A DNA stretch of 64,000 nucleotides from Bos javanicus (GCF_032452875.1 NC_083869.1:77804501-77868500); one strand, 5' to 3'. Shown: positions 12,150 through 24,789, counted from the stretch's first letter. Translations and numbers: made by a program. Notes: a model not told the origin generated them from the letters alone.

Positions 12150-13237
12150 AAATATATACACATCTAGAGAACCATACAGAGTATTTCATTTTACAGCAGC
12201 ATCATCCTTTTTACCCTGTGGAATCAGCCTCAGATGAGCTTTTTTTCCTACATGTCTTTTCCCCTGTTCCTATTTCAACATTCTTACACAGTTGATGTGC
12301 TGCTCACACTGACCTTTTCCTATTCTGGCCAAGTGCTTTCTGATCAAGACTGTTCAGGTATCATTCCTCCTTCTTGCATCCTTAGAGTTCTCCATAGTAT
12401 GTGTAGGCTCACAATTTTCCTTGGAGGAAGTAGTAACATTTTAGACTGGCCAATATAGATCCTCTCTGAGACAAACTTTCTACCTGCCAATACACATTCC
12501 TTCTCATGGTTTAACTTCAAAAATTGTTAGATTAAAGCATTGCCTTTTAAGAAGAAATTTGAGTGAAAGGAGGGATACATAGAATTAGTGAGACAGAAAA
12601 CTCTGAGCTACCATGCATTGATTCATTCAGATTTTAACTGGATTTGTCTATGCACCTACAAGCATCCAAGGTCATAGAATATTAAGATGAAGCAGACAGT
12701 TTACTTTTCTCAGAATTTATCTTTCTAATGGAGAAGGCAGACATATAAATGGATGAATTACATTGTAATGTGTCTATGTGATATAATACATTCTAAACAA
12801 AATGCTGTAGAAAATAAATTATTTCAGTCAAACAAAAATTGAAAGCTGTACTTTTCAGGTAGCAGTTTACCTGAAGAATCGCACAACAGAGGAGGCATCA
12901 TTTTTTTACCTGCACTGCCCACATGTTCCTACCAAAGAAGTACAATGATAGATTAATTTATCCCAAATACTTTGGGTTTAAAGTATGTCAGTAGAAATAT
13001 CTGTACACTTCTGTGATGCTTTACTAGTACTGATGAAACCTGAGGCATAATTGTATTAATAATCACTATGCACAGGACTGGGAACAATTAAAAAAAGAAG
13101 CGATAAAATACTAAATGGAACTTTGCAAATTCCTGAAAGAAAACTTTCTATGTATATCTATTTTTTGTAACGACTTAAGAAAAAAATGTTTCTACAAAGT
13201 GTTTAGGATTTCTGCCATTCAAGAGTAGTAAAAGAAT
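12150..13237. other. Intergenic DNA, no gene seen
   Basis: Unique-looking sequence. The 74-codon frame at 12234-12458 has no recognisable domain and no supporting signals. Confidence 0.5.
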
Positions 13238-13444
13238 GTGTGTGTTTGTCGCTCAGTCATGTCCAACTCTTTGCAACCCCATGGAAAGTAGCCCTCCAAG
13301 CTCCTCTGTCCATGGAATTCTCCAGGCAAGAATATTGGAGTGGATAGTTATTCCCTTCTCCAGGGGATCTTCCTGACCCTGGGATCAAAACCAAGTCTCC
13401 TGCATTGTAGGCAGTTCTTTACCATCTGAGCCACAAGGGAAACC
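13238..13444 (-). mobile_element. Bov-tA SINE, antisense
   Basis: Complete antisense Bov-tA: BovB-like tail 'gtcgctcagtcatgtcc', middle 'ccaggcaagaatattggagt', and the complement of the tRNA head 'cctgcattgtaggcagttc' ending 'gagccacaagggaaacc'. Confidence 0.85.
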
Positions 13445-13463
13445 AAGGATAGTAAAATAATTT

Positions 13464-13590
13464 GTTCAGTCGCTCAGTCATGTCTGACTCTTTGTGACTC
13501 TTTGGACTGCAGCACACCAGGCTTCCCTGTCCTTCACCATCTCCCGGAGCTTGCTCAAACTCCTGTCCATTGAGTCAGTGATGCCAGCCA
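13464..13590 (-). mobile_element. BovB LINE, 3'-terminal fragment, antisense
   Basis: About 127 bp of the extreme 3' end of BovB in antisense ('cagtcgctcagtcatgtctg' to 'gagtcagtgatgccagcc'). Very short 5' truncation. 13591-13970, which follows, shows no gene or clear repeat. Confidence 0.8.
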
Positions 13591-13974
13591 AAGTGTTAAA
13601 TTATGGGCAGTGGGTTTATCAAAAGAAGTGGAAATCTATGTCATTTGGGGAAGAGTGACAATTTTAGAATGAAATACTTTAAAATTATTTTAAAGATTTT
13701 TCTTTATTCCATAAAATAAAAAAGTACTTGTAGGAAAAATTGTCTTTTCTGTAATTTCCTAACCCTTCTCATTGCTAACATGATGGATTTATTTACAATG
13801 AAGACTTTGTTAAATATCAAATCAAATGGGGAATTGCACTCACTGAATTGATGTCACTTAGCATGCCTGGACAGTGAGCAGGTCTAAACTTTTTAAACCA
13901 CTTCCACCACCCCCAACCCTGTTAAAGTAATGAATCTCACATTACTTTCATGGCATGATGAAATGAGTTGTATT

Positions 13975-15583
13975 ACAAAAAACCTCAAATAGCCAAAGCA
14001 ATCTTGAAAAAGAAAAATGGAACTGGAGGTATTAACCTGCCTGACTTCAGACTACACTACAAAGCTACAGTCATCACAAAAGCATGGTACTGGCACAAAG
14101 AAGAAATATGGATAAATGGAACAAAATAGAAAGCCCAGAGATAAATCCATACACCTTATTTTTGACAAAGGAGGCAAGAATATGCAACAGAGAAAAGACA
14201 ATCTCTTTAACAAGTGATGCTGGGAAAACTGGTCAACCACTTGTAAAAGAATGAAACTAGAACACTTTCTAACACCATATACAAAAATAAACTCAAAATA
14301 GATCAAAGATCTAAATGTAAGACCAGAAACTATAGAACTCCTAGAGGAAAACATAGGCAAAACACTCTCTGACATAAATCACAGCAGGGTCCTCTATGAC
14401 CCACCTCCCAGAGTAATGGAAATAAAAGCAAAAATAAACAAATGGGACCTAATTAAACCTATAAGTTTTTGCACAACAAAGGAAACTATAAGCAAGGTGA
14501 AAAGACAGCCTTCAAAATGGGAAAAATAACAGTAAATGAAGCAACTGAAAAAATTTATCTCAAAAATATACAAGCAGCTCATGCAGCTCAATACCAGAAA
14601 AATAAAGGACCTAATCAAAAATAACTAAATGGACATCTTTCCAAAGAAGACAGATAGCTAGCAATACAGATGGCTAGCAAACACACGAAAAGATGCTCAA
14701 CATCACTCATTATCAGAGAAATGCTAATCAAAACCACAATGAGGTACCATCTCATGCCGGTCAGAATGGCTGCTATCAAAAAGTCTATAAACAATAAATG
14801 GTGGAGAGGGTGCAGAGAAAAAGGAACCCTCTTACACTGTTGGTGGGAATGCAAACTAGTTACAGCACTATGGAGAACAGTGGGGAGACTTCTTTAAAAC
14901 CTGGAAATAAAACTGCCTTATGACCCAGCAATCCCACTGCTGGGCATACACACTGAGGAAACCAGAATTGAAAGAGACATGTGTATCCCAATGTTCATCA
15001 CAGCACTGTTTACAATAACTAGACATGCAAGCAACCTAGATGTCCATCTGCAGATGAATGGATAAGGAAGTTGTGGTACATATACATAATGGAGTATTAC
15101 TCAGCTATTAAACAGAATGTATTTGAATCAGTTCTAATGAGGTGGATGAAATGGGAGCCTATTATACAGAGTGAAGAAAGAAAAACATCAATACAGTATA
15201 TTAGTACATATATACAGAATTTAGAAAGATGGTAACGATGACCCTGTATGCAAGACAGCAAAAGAAACACAGATATAAAGAACAGTCTTTTGGACTTTGT
15301 GGGAAAAGGTGAGGGTGGGATAATTTGAGAAAATGGCATTGAAACATGTATATTACCGTATGTGAAATAGATCACCAGTCCAAGTTCGATGCATAAAACA
15401 GGACACTCAAAGCCGGTGCACTGGGACAACCCTGAGGGGTGGGATGGGGAGGGAGGTGGGAATGGGGTTCCGGATGGGGGACACATGTATATCCATGGCT
15501 GATTCATGTCAATGTATGACAAAAACCACTACAATATTGTAAAGTAATTAGCCTCCAATTAAAATAAATTAATTAAAAAAAAC
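13975..15583 (+). mobile_element. L1 LINE, 3' part, sense
   Basis: Sense L1 ORF2 C-terminal region (RNase-H-like and cysteine-rich end), 3' UTR and A-rich tail 'aattaattaaaaaaaa' at about 15565-15583. The 75-codon frame at 14670-14897 includes the L1-typical 'RCSTSLIIREMLIKTTMRYH' stretch. Frameshifts and stops interrupt ORF2. 5'-truncated at about 1.6 kb; inactive. Confidence 0.88.
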
Positions 15584-15599
15584 CCTGGATATACTGTGG

Positions 15600-15735
15600 T
15601 ATTCGTGTTACTTTCTATAAGTACATATATCTGTCAGATGGTCTATATAATACCTATCTGATAGCTTTGTTATGAGGGTCAAACGAAATGATTTATGGAC
15701 AGAATCTGGCATATAAGCCTAAGGTACTTACATGA
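15600..15735 (+). repeat. MIR-like SINE remnant
   Basis: 'aatacctatctgatagctttgttatgagg' followed by 'aaatgatttatggacagaatctggcata' matches the middle-to-3' order of MIR (cacctacctcatagggttgttgtgaggattaaatg...). Strongly diverged. The following 15736-15960 shows nothing clear. Confidence 0.5.
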
Positions 15736-15960
15736 ATTTCCATGAACTAGTCCCCAGCTCCTTTTTCTAATTTCAAATCTTCAAACTAAACATTCAGTTA
15801 GATTAAATTTTGAGCTTAAAAGACAAATGAGCTCTGTGTTCTTCAAATACTTTGATTGCATATACCCTTTCAGATACATTTAGAAAATGTGAGCAGTTTG
15901 GAGAGAAAGAAGAATTGATGAGCATCTTTAGAATGAGTACTTTTTGCTCCTATCTTGTTG

Positions 15961-16231
15961 TGCTGCTGCTACTGCTAAGTCGCGTCAGTCGTGTCAGACT
16001 CTGTGCGACCCCATAGAGGGCAGCCCACCAGGCTCCACCGTCCCTGGGATTCTCCAGGCAAGAACACTGGAGTGGGTTGCCATTTCCTTCTCCAATGCAT
16101 GAAAGTGAAAAGTAAAAGTGAAGTTGTTCAGTCGTGTCTGACTCTTAGCGACCCCATGGACTACAGCCTACCAGGCTCCTCCATCCATGGGATTTTCCAG
16201 GCAAGAGTACTGAAGGGGGGTGCCATTGCCT
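15961..16231 (-). mobile_element. BOV-A2 SINE, antisense
   Basis: Begins with the complement of the CAG tail (tgctgctgctactgc), contains both halves, and ends 'ggggtgccattgcctt'. No clear target-site duplication could be read. 16232-16576 holds no recognisable gene. Confidence 0.85.
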
Positions 16232-16576
16232 TAATCAAGACTAAAGATAAAGGAGATGGACAGGAACACAGATTTTTGAAGTATTATTACTGAATAAATC
16301 AGGTCTTACAGCTCACTGCTTGCAAAATCATTACATACTCATGAATGGTAGAGGAGAAATGTGCTTTTAATCTGACTGCTGGCCGTCTGGGGTGTTGATG
16401 GACTCAGCACCCCCAAAAACCACCTCCAAAGATTTTCCTTTGCCATGTGACTTTTTAAAAGGAAGCAGGTAAATAAACTCAGTAAATTACTGAGACAGGT
16501 AACCCTCCACTGGGTACAGGCTCTCTGTCTCCTCATGAGTTTCCTTTACGTTGTTCACAGAGTTTGGCCATACAGC

Positions 16577-16925
16577 TTTTTTTTTTTTTTTTTTTTTGAG
16601 AGCTTCCCTGATAGATCAGTTGGTAAAGAATCCGCCTTCAATGAAGGAGACCCCGGTTTGATTCCTAGATCAGGAAGGTCCCCTGGAGAAGGGATAGGCT
16701 ACCCATTCTAGTATTCTTGGGCTTCCCTTGTGGCTCAGCTGGTAAAGAATCAGCCTGCAGTGTAGGAGACTTGGGTTCTATTCCTGCATTGGAAAGATCC
16801 CCTGGAGAAGGGAAAGGCTACCCATTCCAGTATTCTGGCCTGGAGAACTGCATGGACTGGATAGTCCATGGGGTCGTGAAGAGTCAGACACATTTGAGTG
16901 ACTTTGACTTCACTTTACTTCACTG
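16577..16925 (+). mobile_element. Head-to-tail Bov-tA SINE dimer behind a T21 run
   Basis: A 21-base T run (16577-16597) precedes two sense Bov-tA units. The first (about 16599-16719) has the tRNA-derived head and middle but ends at 'ctagtattcttg'. The second (about 16720-16925) starts again at 'ggcttcccttgtggctcagctgg' and runs to the BovB-like tail. The repeated tRNA-type heads show that these are two units in tandem, not one. Confidence 0.8.
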
Positions 16926-17383
16926 AAGGGGAAGCCAGGGAAGTGATCTTATCATCTGCTAATTACTATTCTCCATTTCTACTTCTTTGATCTATAGAAA
17001 GAACCCACAAGTTAGGTAAAGTATTATGTGATTAAAAGATTTGAAAGGTATGCTTGGTTTAGAGATAAGTAAAGCCTGAGGAGTGCCTAGTTTAAATGTT
17101 AGTTTACAATATAGCTTTATTAAAGTGATAAGGAAAGGCACTTCCTGCTAAGCGTGGTTTCCTGCAATGAGTTGCTTACAATATGATAAGATAATTACAA
17201 GGTTGTATAGGCTAGGTACTAGGGGAAACAAGGAAGAACACAATCAGGGTTAGCTTCTGAGATTGAATGTTCTGCACAATCTGGGTTTGGGAGGTGAGAG
17301 GCATTTTTGCCAATTGTCAGGTGCAAAGAAGCATCTGAGAGAAACCTGGCATGGCAAATAAGGAAAAAGTCTGTGTCCACAAG
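16926..17383. other. Intergenic DNA, no gene seen
   Basis: Unique-looking sequence with no recognisable repeat or coding frame. Confidence 0.5.
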
Positions 17384-18016
17384 TTGTTGCTGTTATTCAC
17401 TCGGTCAATCATGTGTCAGATTCTTTGCAACCCCGTGGACTGCAGCATGCCAGGCTTTCCTGTCCTTCCCTCCCAGAGTTTGAACAAACTCATGTCCATT
17501 GAGTCAATGATGCCATCCAAACATCTCATTCTCTGTTGTCCTTGTCCCCTTTCCTCAATCTTTCCCAGCATCAGGGTCTTTTCCAATGAGTTGGCTCTTT
17601 GCATCAGGTGCCCAGAGTATTGGAGCTTCAGCATCATTCCTTCTAATGGACATTCAGGATTGATTTCCTTTAGGATTGACTAGTTTGATCTCTCTGCTGT
17701 CCAAAGGACTCTCAAGAGTCTTCAATGCCACAGTTCAAAAGCATCAATTCTTCAGCACTCAACCTTTTTTATAGTCCAACTCTTATATCCGTACTTGACT
17801 GGTGGAAAAACCATATCTTTGACTAGACAGACCTTTGTTGGGAAAGTGATGTCTCTGGTATTAGTTTTGCCAAACATCAAAATGAATCCGCCACAGGTAT
17901 ACATGTGTTCCCCATCCCGAACCCTACCAGCCCCAAGCATCCAGCATCCTGCATCGAACCTGGACTGGCAACTCCTGAGTCCATAGACCGTGTCTCTGCT
18001 TTTTAATACACTAAGT
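17384..18016 (-). mobile_element. BovB LINE 3' fragment, antisense, split by a short L1
   Basis: Antisense BovB at 17384-17857 ('gttattcactcggtcaatcatg' to 'gttgggaaagtgatgtctctg') resumes at about 17990-18016 ('gtctctgctttttaatacac'). Between them, 17858-17988, lies antisense L1 3' UTR ('attagttttgccaaacatc', 'ccacaggtatacatgtg'). 'tgtctctg' is present on both sides of the L1, consistent with a short target-site duplication. Confidence 0.75.
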
Positions 18017-19929
18017 TGTTACATAAATATATACAATGAAGTGGAAATACCATACCAATTAGAAGCGTTTTTATTTATTAAAAACCATTTATTAAAAACT
18101 AAAAATACTTTTCAAGTCATACATTTTATAGTGTTCCACTTTATCTTTAACCTGGTATTTTTCTTATTTTATCACAGAATTTAGTCCTAAAGTAATACAT
18201 TTTTATCCTTGAAAATCTATTTATCTTCTTCTGCATTTCTGCAATAAAATATATCTCTGTATTTAAATTTAGATGTTTTTGTTTCTTTATGTTTCTTGTG
18301 ATCAAAAAGCATTAAGCATTTTCTGGATTAAGCTATCATTACATTTATTAGTAGTACACAAATGATTAAAATAACTTTATATTTCTATTTGGATTAATCA
18401 CTATTAAAATAAAAGTAAGTTTTAAGTGAAACTCATCTCTTAATGAGATGGATTTTTCCAATTAATTCATGAACTTATAAATAAACATTACTAATTTCTA
18501 GAATGAGAAATAGTTCTGTGAAAATTAACAGGGAAAAGATAAAACAAGAAGAAAGTTTAGATCACATTAGCTAAGTCTTAAAAAGGTGAATCAGTAATTG
18601 CTGGTGATGCATAATTTACAGTAAAATGAATACACATCCTCATTAATTATTCCAGATTTAATTTGTTCATACCAGAAATGAATAAATGAGCAGATAAAAG
18701 TTTGGATAATGATAGACTATTAGGGATCTGATAGCAAGTAAAATGAATATGAACTTAGAGAATATGATAATCTTTTGGGAAATTAATGAAAATATTTCTA
18801 CTACATACTTGAATAAATATTTAAGAAAATATAAAGCCTTCACTTATTTCTAATATATATTCTTATTTCTCAGTGATAAACTAATTAAGAGAAAGTAATC
18901 CTGGAACTTTTTATCTCCCCTTCTTTGATGTAATGTAAAATTTGAGACTGAACCACAAACAAACACAAGGAAGAATGAAAAGGTGCACAAAGATAGAAAA
19001 GCTGAAAATTTAGAGAGGATTCCCTCTCTAACAGATTGGTAATTTTCAGCATACGTTTTATAATCCCTGATTATTTTATATCTAGCTAAAAATATAGTCT
19101 ATATATAGATGTTGATAAGGACACAGGCTTGCCCCCTGAATATTTCTTACTAACCTTGTTATTGCTCCAGAACAATGAATTATTTGACAACTAACAGAGA
19201 TGAGAAAAACTCCACTTTATTACAGGGTGTTGACTAAAAGACATCCAGTTGACTCCAGCAATTTCAAATGGTTTGTTTTATTGGTGCCCTGAATTTTTCA
19301 CATTTCAAATAAATAAGTTTTGCTTCCTTTTCTTGCTAAGTCTTTATATGCTTATTTTTCTTCTCTTATTATAATATCTTGGATTTTCAGTATATTTTTT
19401 AGTAAAAGTTGTGGTAGTATAAGCCCATGCCATTTTATTTCTGAACAATGTATCATAATATGAAGTTTACTATACATTTGTTCCTTTTTAGAAATTCATT
19501 ATCCAATAAAGGAATTATTTAAAGATAACTTTATCTTTTACAGTACAGTGCTCATGATAGCTTCTTAACCTTTAGTGCTACAAATTCCACTCATCCCCAA
19601 TATTGCATATATCAGCACTTTTCCCCTACTCATTTCCATGAGATTTATTTCATAACTTTACAGTATGGTTAGATTATTTTGTCACCTTCCATCCTGAGAT
19701 CCCCTTTGTAGCCCCTATGTAAAAACATACATATTTAATTTAGATACCTTAATATTTGCCTTATGTGTTTTACAGTTTTATGCATTTGACAAATGCATTA
19801 TGTCAAATATATATGCCATTACAGTATCCTATATAATAGTCTTACTTTCTTAAGGAAAAAATCTTCTGTGCTTCAAGAACTCAACACTTTCTGTCCCCAC
19901 GCCTGTAGAAACAACTGAACTTTTTATTG
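18017..19929. other. AT-rich intergenic DNA, no gene seen
   Basis: About 1.9 kb of very A+T-rich sequence with stops in all frames. No repeat family or gene could be assigned. Confidence 0.55.
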
Positions 19930-20809
19930 TAACAGTAACTTTACCTTTTCCATAATGTCATATAACTGGAATCATACTATACTCTATATAGTATAGAATC
20001 ACTCTATACTATCATCAGACTGTTTTCAGACTACCTTCTTTCACTAAGTAATGTGCATTTAATGTTCTTATGCATCTTCTTTGTGGGTAGCTAGCCCATG
20101 TATATTCACTGCTCAAAAATATCCCAATTTATGGATATACTGAAGTTTATTCACCTATTTTAAAATATCCTAGTTGTTTCCAGATTTGGTGGTTATGAAT
20201 AAATCTACTATAAACATTTATCTGCAGATTATTTTGTGGACATAAAATTTCAGTTTCAATGGATAAATATCTAAAAACATAATTGCTGGAACATATGGTA
20301 AGACCACGTTTCATTTTGTAAGAAACTGCCAAATTTTCTTCCAATTTCTCTGTACTATTTTTTTATTCCCATCAGAAAAGAATGAGAGTTGCTTGTGTTC
20401 CAAATCTTTGCCAGCAATTAATATTTTCAGTATTTTGAATTTTAGTAATTCTAATACTTGAATAATGGTATACCACTGTTGTATTTATATTCAACTATTT
20501 AATGACAAATGATTTACTGTTTTCTCATATTCTTAGCAATCTATATATATGTATTTATTTTGGTAAGAAGAATGTTCAGATTTTTAGCCCATTTTTTCAA
20601 TTAGAATATTTCATTTCTTATTGTTGAGTTTTAAATGTTTTTTACATGTATATGTTTTGGATTTAAGAACTTGATCAGATATGTGTTTTGCAGGTATTTT
20701 CTTCCAGTCTGTAGCTTATTTTATGAATCTCTTCTCTTGAAATATAATTCACATTGTATAAATTCATCCAGTTAAAGTATGAATTTCAATGATTTTCTGG
20801 GTACACTAT

Positions 20810-20881
20810 GGACTTCCCTGGTGTTTTAGATGGTAAAGAATCAGGATGCAATGCAGAAGACCTAGGTTCAATCCCTGGGTT
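20810..20881 (+). mobile_element. tRNA-head-only Bov-tA SINE with target-site duplication
   Basis: A 72-bp insert containing only the tRNA-derived head of Bov-tA. It holds a B-box-like ggttcaatccc at about 20865 and an A-box-like region near 20829, and lacks the BovB-like tail. It is flanked by a perfect 11-bp target-site duplication, gggtacactat, at 20799-20809 and 20882-20892, so it integrated as this short form rather than being deleted later. Confidence 0.88.
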
Positions 20882-21136
20882 GGGTACACTATTAATTTTC
20901 TAAAAATTTGGTAGAATATACATAGCATAAAATTGCCATTTTAACTTTTAAAGTGTAACATTTAGTGTCATTAATTTCAATCAAAGTATTGTGCAACTAT
21001 CTGCAAAATTTTTCTCATCACCAAAGTAGAAACTGGAACCATTAAGCAATAATTTCTGATCCTCATACCTTCAACTCCTGAGACGTCTAATCTAATTTCT
21101 GTCTCTATGAGCTCACCGGTTCTAGAAATTTGATAT

Positions 21137-22085
21137 TCAGTTCAGTACAGTTCAGTTGCTCAGTTGTGTCCGACTCTTTGAGACCCCAAGAATCGCAGCA
21201 CACCAGGCCTCCCTGTCCATCACCAACTCCCGGAGTTCACTCAGACTCATGTCCATCGAGTCAGTGATGCCATCCAGCCATCTCATCTTCTGTTGTCCCC
21301 TTCTCCTCCTGCCCGCAATCCCTCCCAGCATCAGTCTTTTCCAATGAGTCAACTATTCGCATGAGGTGGACAAAGTACTGGAGTTTCAGCTTTAGCATCA
21401 CTCCTTCCAAAGAAAACTCAGGGCTGATCTTCAGAATGGAATGATTGGATCTCCTTGCAGTCCAAGCGACTCTCAAGAGTCTTCTCCAACACCACAGTTC
21501 AAAAGCATCAATTCTTCAGCGCTCAGCTTTCTTCACAGTCCAACTCTCACATCCATACATGACCACAGGAAAAACCACAGCCTTGACTAGACGGACCTTT
21601 GTTGGCAAAGTAATGCCTCTGCTTTTCAATATGCTATCTAGATTGGTCATAACTTTCCTTCCAAGGAGTAAGCGTCTTTTAATTTCATGGCTGCAGTCAC
21701 CATCTGCAGTGATTTTGGAGCCCCTCAAAATAAAGTCTGACACTCTTTCCGCTGTTTCCCCATCTATTTCACATGAAGTGATGGGACCAGATGACATGAT
21801 CTTAGTTTTCTGAATGTTGAGCTTTAAGCCAACTTTTTCACTCTCCTTTTTCACTTTCAATCAAGAGGCGTTTTAGTTCCTCTTCATTTTCTGCCATAAG
21901 GGTGGTGTCATCTGCATATCTGAGGTTATTGATATTTCTTCTGGAAATCTTGATTCCAGCTTGTGCTTCTTCCATCCTAGCAGTTCTCATGATGTGCTCT
22001 GCATATAAGTTAAATAAGTAGGGTGACAATATACAGCCTTGACATACTCCTTTTCCTATTTGGAACCAGTCTGTTGTTCCATGTC
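21137..22085 (-). mobile_element. BovB LINE, 3' third, antisense
   Basis: Antisense BovB running from the (ttcag)n 3' tail complement to 'ggaaccagtctgttgttcc'. The - strand frames at 21838-22029 and 21516-21860 hold the RT palm motif YADD ('RYADDTTLMA') and the following ORF2 part, shifted in frame against each other near 21840. 5'-truncated in the RT domain and dead. Confidence 0.88.
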
Positions 22086-22512
22086 ACAGCAAAAACATGT
22101 TCTTTCTATCTGGCTTATTTCACTTAGCACAATATTTTTTAGGTTCATCCATGCTGTAACATGTGTAAGAACTTCATTCTTTTTCATGGCTGAATAATAT
22201 TTCATTGCATGTTTATTCAAGATTTTGATTAGCCATTTATCTGTTCATGGAGAGTCAGGTAGTTCTTATTTTTTTCTTTTGTGAATTACATAGCAATGAA
22301 CACTGGCACACAAGAATCAGTTAAAGTCACTATCTTCATTTCATTTGAATAAATATATGTAAGAGAGAGGAACTGCAGCATCATAGGCAACATAATTTGT
22401 TTAGCTTTTTGAGGATCTTACAAATTCTTTTCTATAGCAGCTACACTTCAATGCACAGGGTTCTAATTTCTTCACATTCTTGTCAATACTTGTTGTCTTT
22501 GGCTGAGTGTTT

Positions 22513-22906
22513 ATGCTGCTCCCCTTCCATGCATATGTTGAAGCTCTAACTCATGGTGTAAATGTATTTGAAGAGGTGGATTTTAAGAAAGTAATTTAGG
22601 ATATATGAGGTCATAAGACTTGAGCATTGAATCTATAGGAGGAGAGACATCAGGGCACTCTCTCTTTCTCACACTCTTGCTCAATCTTGCTCACTCTCTT
22701 CCTCCACACACATAAAGAAAATGCTATATGAACACAGAATGAGATCGTGACCACATACAAATCAAGAGAAGAGGCCTCAGAATGAAAACTACCTTGCTGA
22801 CATCTTAATCTTATCTGTCCCAGTCCCCAGAGCAATAGAAAATAAATTTCTGTTGTTAAGCTACCCAGTGTATGGCATTTTAGCATGATAGCCCTAGTAA
22901 AGTAAT
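22513..22906 (+). mobile_element. MLT1-type MaLR LTR, sense
   Basis: 'catatgttgaagctctaac', 'gaggtcataagacttg', 'agagacatcagggcactc', 'gagaagaggcctcag' and 'aataaatttctgttgttaag' (with the AATAAA polyadenylation signal) follow the MLT1 LTR order to 'gatagccctagtaaag'. Heavily diverged, as expected for this old ERVL-MaLR family. Confidence 0.75.
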
Positions 22907-23214
22907 ATAGGTGAAGGGTGCCAGAGTAGGGTGAGGCTGTGACAAATATCTAAAATATGTATGGAACTTTGAAGCTTATAATAGGTAGAGACAGGAAGAG
23001 TTTTGCTGTGCATACTGGGAAAAACCTAGATTTTCATGAAAAGTCAGTTGGTAGGAATATGGTTATTGAAGGTCATTCTGGAGAAATCTTCAAAGGAAAT
23101 AAAAAATAGTCATTGGAAACTAGAGAAAAAGCAGTACTTTGTAAAAAAGTGTTGAAAAACTTAGCTGAGTCATATTTTATTGTTGTACCAAAGTATAACT
23201 TGCAAGAAATGAAA

Positions 23215-24600
23215 CTGGATATTTAGCTGAGGAGACTATTATTAATAGTGTTAAAGGGGAATGCACCTATGACAAATTGGATTTTGTAAGATGGAAAAAT
23301 CCATGCACTGAGGAAAGGCTAGTCTCTTCAATAGAGAGTGCTTGATTTCCACCAACACAGGAGTAAAGTTGGACCCTTATATTACACCATATATAAAATT
23401 AACCCCCAAAGTGAAACAAAAAGCTAAATGGGAGGCAAAATTTAAACTCTTTAGAAGAAAGATTATGGATAAATCTTTAAGACCTCAGATTTGGCAATAG
23501 TTTCTTACATATAATCCAAAAATAAAAGCAGCAAAATAGACAAATTGAACTTCATCAAATTTAAAATTTTGTGTATCAAAGGACATTAGTAAGAAAGTGA
23601 AACTACAGCTTACAGAGTGGGAGACTGTATTTTAAAATTGCATGTTTATGAGATTAGGTCAGTTCAGTTCAGTTTTTCTTTGTGACCCCATGGACTGTAG
23701 CATGCCAGGCTTACCTGTCCAACACCAACTGCCAGAGCTTGCTCAAATTCATGTCCATCGAGTCGGTGATGCCATCCAACCATCTCATCCTCTGTCATCC
23801 ACTTCTCCTCCTGCCTTCAAACTTTTCCAGCATCAGGGTCTTTTCTAATGAGCCAACACTTAGCATCAGGTGGCCAAAGTATTGAAGCTTCAGCTTCAGC
23901 ATCAGTCCTTCCAATGAATACTCAGGACTGATTTCCTTTAGGATTAACTGGTTTTATCTTCTTGCAGTCCAAGGGACTATCAAGAGTCTTCTTCAACACC
24001 ACAGTTCAAAAGCATCAATTCTTCAGCTCTCAGTCTGCTTTAAGATCCAACTCTCACATCCATACAAGACTACTGGAAAAACCATAGTTTTGACTCAACA
24101 GACCTTTGTCTGGAAAGTAATGTCTCTGCTTTTTAAAATGCTGTCTAGGTTAGTCATAGCTTTTCTTCCAAGGAGCAAATATCTTTTAATTTCATGGCTG
24201 CAGTCACCATCTGCAGTAATTCTGGAGTCCAAGAAAATGAAGTCTGTCACTATTTCCATTGTTTCCCCATCTATTTGCCATGAAGTGAGGGACCAAATGT
24301 CATTGCCTTGATCTTAGTTTTTTTAATATTGAGTTTTAATTCAGCTTTTTCACTCTCCTCTTTCACTTTTATCAAGAGGCTCTTTACTTACTCTTCACTT
24401 TCTGCCATAAGGGTGGTGTCATCTGGATATCTGAGGTTATTGATATTTCTCCCAGCAAACTTGATTCCAGCTTGTGCTTTATCCAGCCCAGCATTCCATA
24501 TGTTATACTCTACAAAGTTAAATAAACATATTGACAATATAATCAATAGAGAAATGCAAAACAGATCAATAAGGTGATACTACTTTAAGCTTAGTAAAAT
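23215..24600 (+). mobile_element. Old L1 ORF2 fragment, sense, split by BovB
   Basis: 23215-23656 reads as diverged L1 ORF2 ('aattggattttgtaagatgg', 'caaattgaacttcatcaaa') and resumes at about 24540-24600 ('aatagagaaatgcaaaacag'). The intervening 23657-24520 is an antisense BovB. 22907-23214 is unassigned. Confidence 0.65.
23657..24520 (-). mobile_element. BovB LINE, 3' third, antisense
   Basis: Antisense BovB from the 3' tail ('ggtcagttcagttcagt') to the complement of the sequence encoding 'NNLRYPDDTTLMA' and beyond. The palm-motif tyrosine-alanine step reads YPDD rather than YADD here (catctggatatc). Frames broken; 5'-truncated. Confidence 0.85.
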
Positions 24601-24619
24601 GGCTCTTATTTTTTAATGT

Positions 24620-24770
24620 AAATTAATCATATTAGTTGTCCATGGCTGGCATAACAAAACATCATTGACTAGGTGGCTTAAACAATAGAAATGATATCTC
24701 ACAGTTCAAGAGGCTGAGAATTCCAAGGCCAAACTGCTAACAGGTAGGTTTCTTTCCAAGACTTTGCCTC
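24620..24770 (+). repeat. Ancient LTR-like mammalian repeat fragment
   Basis: 'ggctggcataacaaaacatc', 'actaggtggcttaaacaatag' and 'ctcacagttcaagaggctg' match, in order, a widespread old mammalian repeat with the pattern 'ctgctataacaaaatacc...gtggcttaaacaacag'. The family name is not assigned. Confidence 0.5.
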
Positions 24771-24789
24771 TTCGCTTATAGGTGATCAC

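Larger units (their letters stand above)
19930..22500 (-). mobile_element. Older L1-derived sequence, antisense, with nested insertions
   Basis: Diverged antisense L1 3' region: 'cataatgtcatataactggaatcata' (about 19952), 'ccagcaattaatattttcagtattttg' (about 20412), and again 'ggcttatttcacttagcacaat' with 'ttcatggctgaataatatttcattgcatg' (22109-22210). Two L1 3' regions may be joined here, since similar motifs recur. Nested inside are a 72-bp tRNA-type SINE head (20810-20881) and a BovB copy (21137-22085). Confidence 0.6.

Noticed and set aside
16720..16800. tRNA gene-like A and B boxes
   Set aside because: They belong to the tRNA-derived head of Bov-tA; there is no complete cloverleaf with an anticodon arm.
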